Both the position numbers and the translations under genes were made by a program. A stretch of 64,000 nt of DNA from JALZEG01 sp036258555 (GTDB lineage: Bacteria; Actinomycetota; CADDZG01; WHSQ01): assembly GCA_036258555.1 (NCBI GenBank), contig DATADL010000250.1, positions 8,037 through 72,036 of the forward strand, read 5' to 3'. This document shows positions 34,391 to 44,074 of this stretch, piece after piece; the stretch's first letter is position 1, and each line of letters starts with the position of its first letter. The notes beneath the pieces were generated by a model. It saw nothing but the letters and a program-made list of their open reading frames with translations, ran no database searches and was not told where the DNA came from.

Positions 34391-35935
34391 GTGCTGTGGC
34401 TTCGAGGGGTAGCAAGCAAGAAGGTTGCGTTCGTCGCGCTCTCCGCCGCGGTCGCGGGCCTCGTCGTGCTCCCGCCCGGAGGCGGGACCGGAGCGGCCTC
34501 GCGCGAGCGATACAGGATCCGTAAGGAGCGGATCGCCCCGGGGCTCACCCTCCTGCGCGTGCACGACCGCAGGGGGCCCAACAGGATCCGCGCGTTGCGC
34601 GTCGACGCGTCGCGCGAGCTGTCGCTCGACACCGTCCTCGCCAACGACAAGATCCCGGGTCACGAGACCACCAGCTCGATGGCGGAACGGAAGGGCGCGA
34701 TCGCGGCGATCAACGGCGACTACACGTTGGTGCCGTCGGATCCCGGCGCCGGCCGTCCCGTCAACCTCTTCGCGACCGACGGCGAGCTGATCACGTCGTC
34801 GTTGATCTGGGGACGCAACTTCGCCGTCTCGCACGACGAGCAGAGCGCGTACGTCGGTCATCCGAGCGTGTCGATCACGGCGCTCCAGCACGACTCCGGC
34901 GCGCTGTGGCGGATCCGCGACTGGAACGAGCAACAGGTCGAGCCGAGCGGGTACTCCGTGTACACGCCGGAGGGAGGCTCGCTGTTCCGGCCGCCCGAGG
35001 ACGCGTGCTCCGTCCGTCTCGCCGCGCCGGCAGCCGTCGAGTGGAACGAGGACGGGACCGGCGTCCAGCAGGACCTGCTCGTCGAGACCTTCCGTTGCTC
35101 CGAGCGCCGGATGGCGCGCCGCGGCGGGATCGTCTTGTCGGCTCCCCAGGGGTCGCGACAGGCGGCCGCGATGGAGCGGTCGCTCGCGGTCGGCGAGACG
35201 ATCAGCCTGACGTGGTCGGCGGGGTGGCCGGGCGTCCTCGACACGATCGGCGGGAACCCCACCCTGCTGGAGGACGGCGTGATCACCGCCGAGGACTGCG
35301 ATACCTCGTACTTCTGCGATCGCAACCCGCGCACCGGCGTCGGCGTCACGGAGAGCGGCAGGATCCTCCTGGTGACGGTCGACGGGCGCCAGGAGAAGTC
35401 CGTGGGGATGACGCCCGTCCAGTTCGCGAAGCTGATGCGGTACCTCGGCGCGACCTGGGCCCTCAACCTCGACGGAGGAGGCTCGACCGCCATGTGGGTC
35501 GAGGGCGAGCTCGTCAACCGTCCTTCGGACGTGCCGGAGCGTGCGGTGGGATCCGCCCTGCTCGTTCTGCCGGGCCCGGACGTGGAGGAGCCCGTGCCGG
35601 TGCCGCACACGCCGCCGAGCCCGGCCCCCTCACCCTCGCCGTCGCCGTCGGCGTCGGTCTCCCCGTCGCCGTCGGTCTCGCCCAGCGCCGGGGCGGACGT
35701 CACGCCGGTCGTTCCGCTCAGCGGCTTCGAGCGCACGTTGTCGCGGGCGGCGCCGGCCTCGCCGCGCTGCCGCGCCCTGCACGATCCCGCGTCGACCGGC
35801 GGCATGCTCGACGCGCTCGCCCGCGGCGACCTCGGGCGCCGCCCACCGCGGCTCCCACGGCTGCTCGAGCGCGCGCTCGACGTCTATCGCGGGCAACTCA
35901 CCTGCCGGCAGTTCGTCGCACGGGCGCTCCCTTAG
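34391..35935 (+). CDS. secreted phosphodiester glycosidase (NAGPA/DUF2233) family protein
   Basis: 514 aa. The signal region is at about 8-35. The NAGPA domain spans about 50-400 with AAINGDYT, GGNPTLLEDG, TGVGVTESGRILLVTVDG and the hallmark LNLDGGGSTAMWV. A Pro/Ser linker (about 415-440, PSPSPS repeats) leads to a C-terminal region of about 75 residues with two Cys. Relatives remove GlcNAc caps from phosphodiesters in exopolymers. GTG 34391 may be nearly leaderless: TTGCGG and GCTACT stand 17 nt apart just upstream. Confidence 0.85.
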   Translation: MLWLRGVASKKVAFVALSAAVAGLVVLPPGGGTGAASRERYRIRKERIAPGLTLLRVHDRRGPNRIRALRVDASRELSLDTVLANDKIPGHETTSSMAERKGAIAAINGDYTLVPSDPGAGRPVNLFATDGELITSSLIWGRNFAVSHDEQSAYVGHPSVSITALQHDSGALWRIRDWNEQQVEPSGYSVYTPEGGSLFRPPEDACSVRLAAPAAVEWNEDGTGVQQDLLVETFRCSERRMARRGGIVLSAPQGSRQAAAMERSLAVGETISLTWSAGWPGVLDTIGGNPTLLEDGVITAEDCDTSYFCDRNPRTGVGVTESGRILLVTVDGRQEKSVGMTPVQFAKLMRYLGATWALNLDGGGSTAMWVEGELVNRPSDVPERAVGSALLVLPGPDVEEPVPVPHTPPSPAPSPSPSPSASVSPSPSVSPSAGADVTPVVPLSGFERTLSRAAPASPRCRALHDPASTGGMLDALARGDLGRRPPRLPRLLERALDVYRGQLTCRQFVARALP

Positions 35936-35949
35936 CTAACCTCTCCGGC

Positions 35950-36870
35950 GTGAGCCGGCCGATTCTCGTCACGGGGTCCCACCGATCGGGGACCACGTGG
36001 GTCGGACGGATGCTGTGCGCGTCGCGTGAGGCCGGCTACGTGCACGAGCCGTTCAACCCCAACCGGTCGCCGGGATGGTTCCCCGAGCGCCTCCCCTACT
36101 GGTTCATGTACCTCACCGAGGAGAACGCGGCCCCCTACGAGCGCGCGGTCGAGGATCTCCTCGCGCTGCGATACCCCTTCGGGTCGCTCCTGCGCGCACG
36201 CAGCGCTAGAGGGCTCGCGCAGCAGGTACCCGAGGCGGCGCGGAGCGTCGCGTACCGGCTGGGGCGCCGCCGGACGCTCGTGAAGGACCCCATGGCGCTG
36301 TTCTCGGCCGAGTGGCTCGCGCGGCGGTTCGGGGCCGACGTGGTCGTGATGATCCGTCACCCCGCCGCATTCGTGAGCAGCATCAAGAAATTGAGCTGGG
36401 GCTTCGACTACGAACGGAACTGGCTCGCCCAGGACCTGCTGATGCGCGACCTGCTCGGGGCGTGGGCGGAGTCGTTCCGCGGATACGAGGGCGAGGTCGA
36501 CCTCGTCGGCGAGGGGATCGTGATGTGGAACGCGATGTACGACGTCGTCCGCGGCTACCGCGATCGCCACCCCGACTGGCACTTCGTGAGATATGACGAC
36601 CTCGCCGACTATCCCGTGGACGGGTTCCGCGACCTCTACGCGCGCCTCGGCCTGCGCTGGGACGCGAGGGTGGCGCGCGAGGTCGAGCGGTCGACGCAGG
36701 AGTCGAACGTCAAGGAGGTCCCGGCGTGGCGCCGGCGCGCGATCAACCGCGACAGCCGCGCGGCGAAGAGGACGTGGACGAAGCGCCTGACGCCCGGCGA
36801 GGTGGAGCGGGTCCGGCGCGGCGTCGCGGAGGTGGCGGCATCCTTCTACGCCGACGAGGAGTGGGGTTAG
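35950..36870 (+). CDS. sulfotransferase family protein
   Basis: 306 aa. The 5'-phosphosulfate loop TGSHRSGTTWVG is at residues 8-19, and the 3'-phosphate region VVMIRHPAAFVSSIKK lies near residues 131-146. Known role: transfers sulfate from PAPS to a hydroxyl or amine of an acceptor. Acceptor unknown; the preceding NAGPA gene (14 nt gap) suggests a surface polysaccharide. GTG 35950. Its end overlaps murJ by 4 nt. Confidence 0.85.
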   Translation: MSRPILVTGSHRSGTTWVGRMLCASREAGYVHEPFNPNRSPGWFPERLPYWFMYLTEENAAPYERAVEDLLALRYPFGSLLRARSARGLAQQVPEAARSVAYRLGRRRTLVKDPMALFSAEWLARRFGADVVVMIRHPAAFVSSIKKLSWGFDYERNWLAQDLLMRDLLGAWAESFRGYEGEVDLVGEGIVMWNAMYDVVRGYRDRHPDWHFVRYDDLADYPVDGFRDLYARLGLRWDARVAREVERSTQESNVKEVPAWRRRAINRDSRAAKRTWTKRLTPGEVERVRRGVAEVAASFYADEEWG

Positions 36871-38477
36871 GCCTTCGAGCGCGCGAAGCGGTCCCCTACC
36901 AGGCTCCTCACGAACTGCATCTCCTCCACCCGCAGAAGCGACGCGAACCAGAGATACGACGCGGCCCCCACGGCGACGAGGCCGCCCACCGCGACGACCG
37001 ACGCCGCGTCCGAGAGGTCTTCTGCCAGGCGGGCGAGCGCGAACACGACGGCCGCCATCCCCGCCGCGGCCGCGGACGCCTTCAGCGCGCTGCGTCCGAT
37101 CCGCCGGAGGTCCAACCCCGGCAGCTCGCGCGCGACGACCCGGCCCTGCAGCACGACCGCGACCGTGTACGCGAGCGCGTGTCCGGCAGCCAGCCCCTCG
37201 GGGCCGATCCACGAGAACATCGCGAGGTTCACCGCGATGTTGACGGCGATCACGACCGCGTTCACGAGGAACGGTGAACGGGCGTCCTCCATCGCGTACG
37301 ACGCGCGCATCAGCACCTGGAACAGTGCGAACTGCACCAGGCCGAGGACGAGGAACGACAGGATGCTGACCACGAGGTCGGTCGAACGCGCCGTCACGAC
37401 GCCGTGCTGCAGCAGCACCTCGACCACCGGCCGGGCGAGCACGAGGAAGCCCGCCGCACAGGGGACGATCAGGAACAGCGTCGACCTCAGCGCGAGCGAC
37501 AGCACGTCGTCCATCCCCTCCCGCCCCGGCTGCAGCGCCGTCCGGCTCAACGACGGCGCCAGCGCGGTCGTCAACGACCACACGAAGAGACCGACGGGGA
37601 GCAGGAAGAACGTGAACGCCGCGGTGTAGGCGGTGAACGCGCCCTGCGTCTCGTTGGCGATCTTCTGGACGGCGAGGAAGCCGATCTGGTTCGCCGCGAC
37701 GAAGCCGACCGCGTAGCCGGACAGCCTCGCGACCCGGCGCCACAGCTCGCGGTCGAACCTCCACTCCCAGCGGTAGCCGAGGCGGCGCAACGACGGCAGG
37801 AGCAGAAGGCCCATCGGCGCGACGCTCGCGGTCGTGCCGATCCCGAGCAGCGCGAGCTGGGCCGTCGTCACGTGCTCGAGGTCGACCTTCCCGTAGAGCA
37901 CGGCGAACGCCACGAGCACCGCGATCAGCACGAGGTTGTTGACGATCGGCGTGAACATCGGGAGCACGAACTTCCTGCGGACGTTCATGAACGCGCTCCC
38001 GAGGAAGTAGAGGCCGTACAGCGGGATCTGCGGGAGGAAGAAGCGCAACAAGGTCGTGATCGCGCGCTGCTGCGCCTCTGCCTCGGCCCCCGAGAGGCTG
38101 GTCGAGTAGAAGCGCGCGATCAGGGGGGCCGCGAGGATGCCGAGCAGCGCGATGACGGTCAGCCCCACGAGGCAGACGTTCACGATCCCGCTGACGTCGC
38201 GCTCGCCCTCTTTCCGTCCGTCGAGGATCTCGACGAAGATCGGGACGAAGACCGCGGTGATGACGCCGCCGAGGACGAGCTCGTAGAGGACGTTCGGCGT
38301 GGAGTTCGCCAGGTTGTAGGTGTCGGTCATGCGCGTCTCGGCCACGCCGAGCGTCCACGTGAGGAGACCTATCCGCGCGACCCCGGTGACGCGCGACAGG
38401 ACCGTGCCCAGCGTCATCAGCGCCGTAGCGCGTCCGAGCCGCGGCTCCTCCACCGTGGCCGCCGCCCCTGCGATCAC
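36867..38477 (-). CDS. murJ: lipid II flippase MurJ
   Basis: 536 aa with 14 transmembrane helices of the MOP/MviN fold (SRVTGVARIGLLTWTLG; ITAVFVPIFVEIL). Known role: moves lipid II across the membrane for peptidoglycan synthesis. It lacks the kinase-like extension of mycobacterial MurJ. GTG 38477 overlaps the upstream 88-aa gene (GTGA). Last gene of the rpiB operon. Confidence 0.94.
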   Translation of the reverse strand: MIAGAAATVEEPRLGRATALMTLGTVLSRVTGVARIGLLTWTLGVAETRMTDTYNLANSTPNVLYELVLGGVITAVFVPIFVEILDGRKEGERDVSGIVNVCLVGLTVIALLGILAAPLIARFYSTSLSGAEAEAQQRAITTLLRFFLPQIPLYGLYFLGSAFMNVRRKFVLPMFTPIVNNLVLIAVLVAFAVLYGKVDLEHVTTAQLALLGIGTTASVAPMGLLLLPSLRRLGYRWEWRFDRELWRRVARLSGYAVGFVAANQIGFLAVQKIANETQGAFTAYTAAFTFFLLPVGLFVWSLTTALAPSLSRTALQPGREGMDDVLSLALRSTLFLIVPCAAGFLVLARPVVEVLLQHGVVTARSTDLVVSILSFLVLGLVQFALFQVLMRASYAMEDARSPFLVNAVVIAVNIAVNLAMFSWIGPEGLAAGHALAYTVAVVLQGRVVARELPGLDLRRIGRSALKASAAAAGMAAVVFALARLAEDLSDAASVVAVGGLVAVGAASYLWFASLLRVEEMQFVRSLVGDRFARSKA

Positions 38478-38740
38478 CTCGGCGCGTCGGACGGTGCCGC
38501 GTCCTCCTCGGCGACCCGGCTACGCAGCTCGTGGAGCCGCTGGAGGTCGTCGATGCCGATGGGGGCGAGCAGCCTGGCACCCGCGGCGGTCTTCGAGCCG
38601 TCGCCGATCTCGTGGACGCCGTGCGACGAGAACAGCCTCGCGACGTCGCCCCGGAGGCCCGGGGGCCAGGACTGCTCGTCGCTCGCGCCGGCCCGCGCCG
38701 CGCCGTCACCCGTGGAGCGGGCGGGTCCCGTGTCGGCCAT
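38474..38740 (-). CDS. 88-aa protein of unknown function upstream of murJ
   Basis: Soluble and acidic, with a disordered N-terminus and a helical C-terminal half (GLRGDVARLFSSHG, IDDLQRLHELRSRVAEED). Translationally coupled to murJ (4-nt overlap) and 20 nt after the M16-like gene. Family not recognised. The coupling suggests a partner of MurJ or of the M16-like protein. Confidence 0.65.
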   Translation of the reverse strand: MADTGPARSTGDGAARAGASDEQSWPPGLRGDVARLFSSHGVHEIGDGSKTAAGARLLAPIGIDDLQRLHELRSRVAEEDAAPSDAPR

Positions 38741-38760
38741 GGCGCAATGGTGCCACGGGC

Positions 38761-40182
38761 TCAGGAAGCGGCCCGAGGCCGCCTCATCGTGACGGTCCGG
38801 CCGGTCAGGCGCGTGCGGACGGCCTCGAGCGCCGAGGCGCCGTCCACCCATTCGTGCGGCCGGATCTGCGCGCCGAACCCGTCGGAGCCGTAGAGGTCGA
38901 CGGTCCCGTCGGGCCACGACGCGGCCGCCTCGCACGCGTCGAACCGGATCGTCACCCGCCGGGCCCCGCGGGTCATCGAGACGCCCTCCTCGCCCACGAC
39001 GAGCGACGCGGAGGCATCTCCGTCCGCGCGGGCATAGGCGTTGCCTTCGATCGCGCCCGGCGACGAGCGCGGCAGGTGGTGGTACTCCGAGGGCATCCCG
39101 GCCCCGGGAGGCAGCAGGTAGAGCGAGGTCGACGCAAACTCGCGCGCGGCCTCTGCAGCGGCCTCTGGAGCGGGTGGGTCGGTCTCGTCGAGCGCGTCGG
39201 GGGTCGCCCCCGACGGGTCGAGGACGTGTCGCTGCGGCGCCCACTCCAACCGCGAGTACACCGACTCCGGCGAGGCGCGCCACTCGCGCAACCGTTCGTG
39301 GCGCGCGGCGATCTCGCCGGCGGTCGGACCGTCGGAGGCGAGGTCTTCGACGACGGCGACGTACGCGTCGGGGACGTCCTCGCCCGACCCTCCCGGGAAC
39401 GTGCAGTGGATCGCGACGTGGTCGAGCCCGGGCCACAGCCGAACGGCTGCGACGCCCACCTCGTATCCGGCGCCGAGGCGTCGCCTCAACCGCTCCGCGG
39501 CGGCCGAGGCGAAGGCGTCCGCGGCACCGGTGCCGGGGAGGATCGACGCTGCGGCCGCGTCTCCGGCGCGGTCCTCGGACCAGGCGGGCAGCGGCACCCT
39601 CGCCGTGCCCGGTCCGGGGGGAGGCTGCCACTCGCCCTGACTTCGCGAGGGCAGGCGCACGTCGTCGGGCGACACGTTCACGAGCGCGAGCGCGGCGTTC
39701 CGGGGGACGAAGAAGCGTTCGGTCCACGCGCCGACGGCCTCCCAGTCGACATGGTGCAGCCCGAGCTCGGGCTGTCCTGCGAGGCCCGCGCCCCGGGGGC
39801 CGAACCGCAGGGCGAGGAGCTGGTCGATGCCGTCCGGGACGCGCCAGCCGGAGTACCTGATCTCGCGCTCGCGCGTGGGTTCGAGCGACGCCGCGCGAGG
39901 CGAAGCCAGACGACCCCACACGTGCCGCAGGACCGAGATCACCTCGTCCCGCGTGCCGTCCAGCTCGAAGGTCGTCGTGGGGACGCCCGCGAAGGAGCCG
40001 TACGCGGCGCTGCCGTCGTCGACGCCTTCGAGCGCGACGCCGGCGGCCAGACGCGAGATGCCGCGGGTCAGCAGGGTCTCGTCGAGCGCGCCCACGCGGA
40101 AAACGAGCCATGCCCGAGCGGGACCGTCTCCCTCGGCCCAGAAGGTCTCCAGCCCGTCGAGGTCCGTCCGCCGGATGTCCAT
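38761..40182 (-). CDS. M16 peptidase-like protein without catalytic motif
   Basis: 473 aa with a two-lobed M16-like layout. After the strand WLVFRVGALDE the usual HxxEH zinc motif is replaced by RGISRL, so it is probably an inactive member like the non-catalytic subunits of processing peptidases. A C-terminal domain (about 360-473) has PH-like character (VTIRFDACEAAASWPDG). Assignment rests on fold pattern and is uncertain. ATG 40182 begins 5 nt after rpiB. Confidence 0.6.
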   Translation of the reverse strand: MDIRRTDLDGLETFWAEGDGPARAWLVFRVGALDETLLTRGISRLAAGVALEGVDDGSAAYGSFAGVPTTTFELDGTRDEVISVLRHVWGRLASPRAASLEPTREREIRYSGWRVPDGIDQLLALRFGPRGAGLAGQPELGLHHVDWEAVGAWTERFFVPRNAALALVNVSPDDVRLPSRSQGEWQPPPGPGTARVPLPAWSEDRAGDAAAASILPGTGAADAFASAAAERLRRRLGAGYEVGVAAVRLWPGLDHVAIHCTFPGGSGEDVPDAYVAVVEDLASDGPTAGEIAARHERLREWRASPESVYSRLEWAPQRHVLDPSGATPDALDETDPPAPEAAAEAAREFASTSLYLLPPGAGMPSEYHHLPRSSPGAIEGNAYARADGDASASLVVGEEGVSMTRGARRVTIRFDACEAAASWPDGTVDLYGSDGFGAQIRPHEWVDGASALEAVRTRLTGRTVTMRRPRAAS

Positions 40183-40187
40183 CGACG

Positions 40188-40613
40188 CTAGGTGCGCTCG
40201 AGCCTCGCGACGTTGCCGGCCTCGGCCGGGTCGGGCTCTGCCGAGAACCACGCGTCGAGCATCTCCTTCGCCACCTCGGGTGACGTCAGGCGCAGCCCCA
40301 TCACGAGCACGTTCGCGTCGTTGTAGCGGCGCGCTCCCTCGGCGGTCGAGGCGTCGGTGCAGAGCGCGGCCCTCACGCCCGGGACCTTGTTCGCGGCGAT
40401 CGACGCGCCCGTGCCGGTCCAGCAGAACAGCACGCCCGTGTCGGCCTCGCCCCCGGCGACGGCCGTCCCCACTTTCTGCCCGACCTCGGCCCACTCGATG
40501 TCCTGCCCGGCGGGGGGACCTACCAGGGCGACGTCGTGGCCGCGCTCCTCGAGCTCGCGCGCGACCGCGTCGGTGAGGGGGGTCTTCATGTCGGAGCCCA
40601 GCACGACGCGCAT
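40188..40613 (-). CDS. rpiB: RpiB/LacA/LacB-family sugar-phosphate isomerase
   Basis: 141 aa. Active-site Cys in GVLFCWTGTGASIAANK and the family signature CTDASTAEGARRYNDANVL. Known role: interconverts ribose-5-P and ribulose-5-P (or related sugars). The usual SDHAG start is SDMKT here, losing a conserved His, so the substrate may differ. First gene of a tight four-gene operon ending in murJ. Confidence 0.9.
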   Translation of the reverse strand: MRVVLGSDMKTPLTDAVARELEERGHDVALVGPPAGQDIEWAEVGQKVGTAVAGGEADTGVLFCWTGTGASIAANKVPGVRAALCTDASTAEGARRYNDANVLVMGLRLTSPEVAKEMLDAWFSAEPDPAEAGNVARLERT

Positions 40614-40638
40614 GGGCCCAATCTACAGAGCGGAGGAG

Positions 40639-41334
40639 CTAGCGGTCCGCGTAGCGCTCCTTGACGAGGACCACCTCGTCCATGGAGTCGAGGAACAGGT
40701 CGAGCAGCTCGGCGTCGAAATGCGCCCCGCGGCCCTCTCGCATGATCTCGATCGCCTGCGGCAGCGGAGAGGCCTTCTTGTAGACCTTGTTCGAGGTGAG
40801 GGCGTCGAACACGTCCGCGATCGCGGCCATCCGGCCCTCGACCGGGATGTCCTCGCCGGCGAGGCGTCGCGGATACCCGTTGCCGTCGACGCGCTCGTGG
40901 TGCGTCCACGCGATCTGCGCCGCAAGCGTGAGCAGCTGCGAGCGCGAGCCCGACAGGATGCGGTAGCCGATCTCGCTGTGCTGCTCCATGATCCGGCGCT
41001 CCTCCGGCGTGAGCTTGCCCGGCTTGAGGAGGATGCTGTCGGGGATCCCGATCTTGCCCACGTCGTGCATGACGGCGGCGATCCGGACCTGCTCCGCGCG
41101 ATCGGGGGTCGCTCCCGCCCGGCGGGCCAGCAGCGCGGTGTAGCGGCTCATCCTCTGGACGTGCCGCGCCGTCTCGTCGTCGCGGAACTCGGCCGCGATC
41201 GAGAGCCTCTCCACGACGGCGTCCTGCGTCAGGCGCAGCTCGCTCTCGGCCATGTGGAGCCGGTCGACCTCGGCCGCGAGCTCCGCGTTGCCGCGGACAC
41301 CCGACTGCTCGGGGCCGTCTTGCCGAAGGCCCAT
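40639..41334 (-). CDS. HD-GYP domain protein
   Basis: 231 aa. Residues 1-40 are a short coiled-coil-like lead, followed by one HD-GYP domain: His58, HD at 90-91 (VMHDVGKIGIPD), HH at 145-146 and the GYP loop at 153-155 (DGNGYPRRLAG). Known role: hydrolyses cyclic-di-GMP to GMP or pGpG. No sensory domain is attached, so it probably acts with partners. ATG 41334. Confidence 0.93.
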   Translation of the reverse strand: MGLRQDGPEQSGVRGNAELAAEVDRLHMAESELRLTQDAVVERLSIAAEFRDDETARHVQRMSRYTALLARRAGATPDRAEQVRIAAVMHDVGKIGIPDSILLKPGKLTPEERRIMEQHSEIGYRILSGSRSQLLTLAAQIAWTHHERVDGNGYPRRLAGEDIPVEGRMAAIADVFDALTSNKVYKKASPLPQAIEIMREGRGAHFDAELLDLFLDSMDEVVLVKERYADR

Positions 41335-41455
41335 CTCGGGACTGTTGATGATCCGTCTCCTCTGCGTCGACGGCGCGGTTGCACCGGTGACCTCTTCCTA
41401 CCCATCGGGTCGATCACGCCCGGAATTGAGGAAGTGCGGGCGAAAGTTTGGGTCG

Positions 41456-43153
41456 CTAGCCGGCGACGTCGGAGCTCTGCGCCGGGGCCGGGGCCTCGCC
41501 CCACTCCGCGAGGTCGAGCTGCGGACCCGCCGGGGTCGCGCCCGGGCCGAGGCCGCGTTGTGCGAGCCGGGCGGCGGCTGCCGCAGTGCGCGTGCTCCCG
41601 CGCTCGAACGCCCACGCCCCCTGCTTGCACAGCTCGGCGCACGCGACGGTCCTTCCCACGGCCAGGGCGAGCTCCCGCGCGCCCTCCTCGCCCACCTCGG
41701 GCGCGAGCGAGGCGATCCGCGCCGCAGCGGTCGCGACGGCCCGGGCGGGCTCGCCCACCCCGGGGTGGTCGGACAGCGGTCCGGCGCCCTCGGTGACGTC
41801 GGCGATCAGCGCGTCGAGGGCCGCCGAGCGCGCGATGGCACGGCGCAGGTCCAGCGCGAGGACGTTCGTGGTGCCCTCCCAGATCGGCATCACGTGCGTG
41901 TTGCGGACGAGCGCGGGCAGGCCCGAGTCCTCGCAGTACCCCACGCCGCCCAGGCACTCCATGGCCTCGGTCACGCCGGCGACGGCCCAGCGCGCCGTGG
42001 CGAGCTTCGTCACCGGCGTGAGCCCGCGCAGCATGCGCTCCTCGTCCGAGGTCGCGGTGCCGTGCTCGACGCGGCCGGTGAGCTCGCAGCACTTGAGGAC
42101 GAGGGCCAGCGCCGCCGCGTGGTCGACCGCGAGGTCAGCGAGCGTCGATCGGTGCGCGGGCAGCGCCGCCAGCGGCCGCCCGCCGACCTCCCGCACCTCC
42201 GCGAACGCGCGTGCCCACGCGAGCCCACGCGCCAGCGCACCGGCGGCGTGGAGGGCGTTGTGGATGCGGGTGAGGTTCAGCATCGTCGCGATCCGGCGGA
42301 GGCCCCCCCCGTCCGGCTCTCCGACGGGCCAGGCGACGGCGCCCTCCAGCTCGAGCTCCGCCGTGGGCAGCGCGCGCGTGCCGAGCTTGTCCTTCAGACG
42401 CCGGACGACGATCCCGTTCGGCCGGCCGTCGTCTCCGCGGCGGTGCACGCGGAAGAGCGACAGGCCGCGCGACCCGTCGGGCGCGCCCTCGGGACGCGCG
42501 AGCGTCAGCGCGATCTCCGACGTGGTCGCGCTCGTGAACCACTTCGTGCCGTACAGGCGCCACGTCCCGTCGCCGTCGCGGCGCGCGACGGTCTCGGTGC
42601 GGCCGACGTCGGATCCCCCGGTGGTCTCGGTCATCCACTGTCCGCTCGTCCAGGCCCGGCCCGGGTCGCGCGACACCAGGCGCTCGACGACGGGGACCTC
42701 GGAAGGGCCGCCGTGCACGAGCAGCGTGCGCGCGGCCGCATCCGTCATCGCGACCGGACAGCTGTAGAGCGCCGAAGACGGTCCCCACAGCGCGACCAGC
42801 GCGCCCCAGACCAGGCGGGCGGCGGGACCGTAGGGGCCGTCCTCGTACGGAAGGGCAGTCACGCCGGCGCGCACCCCGTCCGCACCGAGTGACAGATACG
42901 CGTCGGAGACGCGTATCTCGTCGACGCGCTCGCCCCATGCGGAGTAGGGAACGTGGACGGGCGGCTCCTGCTCGGCCCGCAGCGCGAGCTCGAGGGTCTC
43001 GTCTCGGACCGCCCACGCGCCCATCGCGGCGAGGTCGGCCTCGGCCGCCCCGAACGCGTCGTCACCGAGTCGCCACAACAGCGCCTCGCGCAGCGTCGCG
43101 TCGGAGCGCCACGCGTCCGGGAGACGCGGCGGATCCTGGAGGAAGCCGCTCAT
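41456..43153 (-). CDS. aidB: acyl-CoA dehydrogenase, AidB-like
   Basis: 565 aa, longer than ordinary acyl-CoA dehydrogenases and in the AidB range. Flavin and substrate motifs: GQWMTETTGGSDVGRTET, YGTKWFTSATTS, and IWEGTTNVLALDL near the end. AidB is part of the E. coli adaptive alkylation response; its enzymatic substrate is uncertain. ATG 43153 is only 24 bp from the divergent ABC ATPase start. Confidence 0.88.
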   Translation of the reverse strand: MSGFLQDPPRLPDAWRSDATLREALLWRLGDDAFGAAEADLAAMGAWAVRDETLELALRAEQEPPVHVPYSAWGERVDEIRVSDAYLSLGADGVRAGVTALPYEDGPYGPAARLVWGALVALWGPSSALYSCPVAMTDAAARTLLVHGGPSEVPVVERLVSRDPGRAWTSGQWMTETTGGSDVGRTETVARRDGDGTWRLYGTKWFTSATTSEIALTLARPEGAPDGSRGLSLFRVHRRGDDGRPNGIVVRRLKDKLGTRALPTAELELEGAVAWPVGEPDGGGLRRIATMLNLTRIHNALHAAGALARGLAWARAFAEVREVGGRPLAALPAHRSTLADLAVDHAAALALVLKCCELTGRVEHGTATSDEERMLRGLTPVTKLATARWAVAGVTEAMECLGGVGYCEDSGLPALVRNTHVMPIWEGTTNVLALDLRRAIARSAALDALIADVTEGAGPLSDHPGVGEPARAVATAAARIASLAPEVGEEGARELALAVGRTVACAELCKQGAWAFERGSTRTAAAAARLAQRGLGPGATPAGPQLDLAEWGEAPAPAQSSDVAG

Positions 43154-43177
43154 TGCCCCAGCTTATGCTCGGCCACG

Positions 43178-44074
43178 ATGCCCGAGCCCGCCATAGAGGT
43201 ACGCAACCTCACCAAGTCCTACGGCGACGTCGCCGCCGTGAAGGGGATCGACCTCCGCGTCGAGCGGGGCGAGATCTTCGCCCTTCTCGGCCCGAACGGG
43301 GCGGGCAAGACGACGACGGTGGAGATCCTCGAGGGCCACCGGAAACGCTCGGGTGGCGAGGTGTCGGTCCTCGGTCACGATCCGGGCCGCGGCGAGCGCG
43401 CGTTCAAGGAGCGCATCGGGATCGTCCTCCAGGAGACCGGCGTCGAGCCCTACCTGACCGTCGCGGAGGTCGTCGACCTGTTCCGCGGCTACTACCCGAG
43501 CCCGCGCCCGGTCGACGAGATCGTCGAGCTCGTAGGGCTGTCGGAGAAACGGGACGAGCGCGTGAGCAAGCTCTCCGGCGGCCAGCAGCGACGCCTCGAC
43601 GTCGCCATCGGGCTCGCAGGCGACCCGGAGCTGTTGTTCCTCGACGAGCCCACGACCGGGTTCGACCCGTCGGCGCGGCGCGGGGCGTGGAAGATCGTGA
43701 AGGACCTCGCGGGGGCCGGTAAGACGATCTTCCTCACGACCCACTACATGGACGAGGCGCAGTTCCTCGCCGACCGGGTCGCGATCATCGTCGGAGGCGA
43801 GATCATCGCCGAGGGACCGCCCTCGACCCTGGCCACCCACGACCTCGCGACGACGCGGATCAGCTTCGCGCTGCCGGACGGGCGGTCCCTGCCGGAGTCC
43901 CTCGCGTCCGCGACGGTCGACGGGGAGCTCGTCGAGATCGGCACGACGGAGCCGATGCGGACCTTGAACGAGCTCACGGGCTGGGCGCTGGCAGAGGGCA
44001 TCGAGCTGCAGGGCATCACCGTGTCGCGGCCCTCGCTCGAAGACGTGTACCTCGATCTCACGAGCGCGTCGTGA
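43178..44074 (+). CDS. ABC transporter ATP-binding protein
   Basis: 298 aa. Walker A GPNGAGKTT, signature KLSGGQQRRLDVAIG, Walker B LLFLDEPTTGFD and TTHYMDEAQFLAD, typical of drug/lipid exporters of the DrrA type with a C-terminal extension. ATG 43178. It overlaps the permease gene by 4 nt and begins a five-gene run that includes two esterases and an ATP-grasp enzyme. Confidence 0.93.
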   Translation: MPEPAIEVRNLTKSYGDVAAVKGIDLRVERGEIFALLGPNGAGKTTTVEILEGHRKRSGGEVSVLGHDPGRGERAFKERIGIVLQETGVEPYLTVAEVVDLFRGYYPSPRPVDEIVELVGLSEKRDERVSKLSGGQQRRLDVAIGLAGDPELLFLDEPTTGFDPSARRGAWKIVKDLAGAGKTIFLTTHYMDEAQFLADRVAIIVGGEIIAEGPPSTLATHDLATTRISFALPDGRSLPESLASATVDGELVEIGTTEPMRTLNELTGWALAEGIELQGITVSRPSLEDVYLDLTSAS

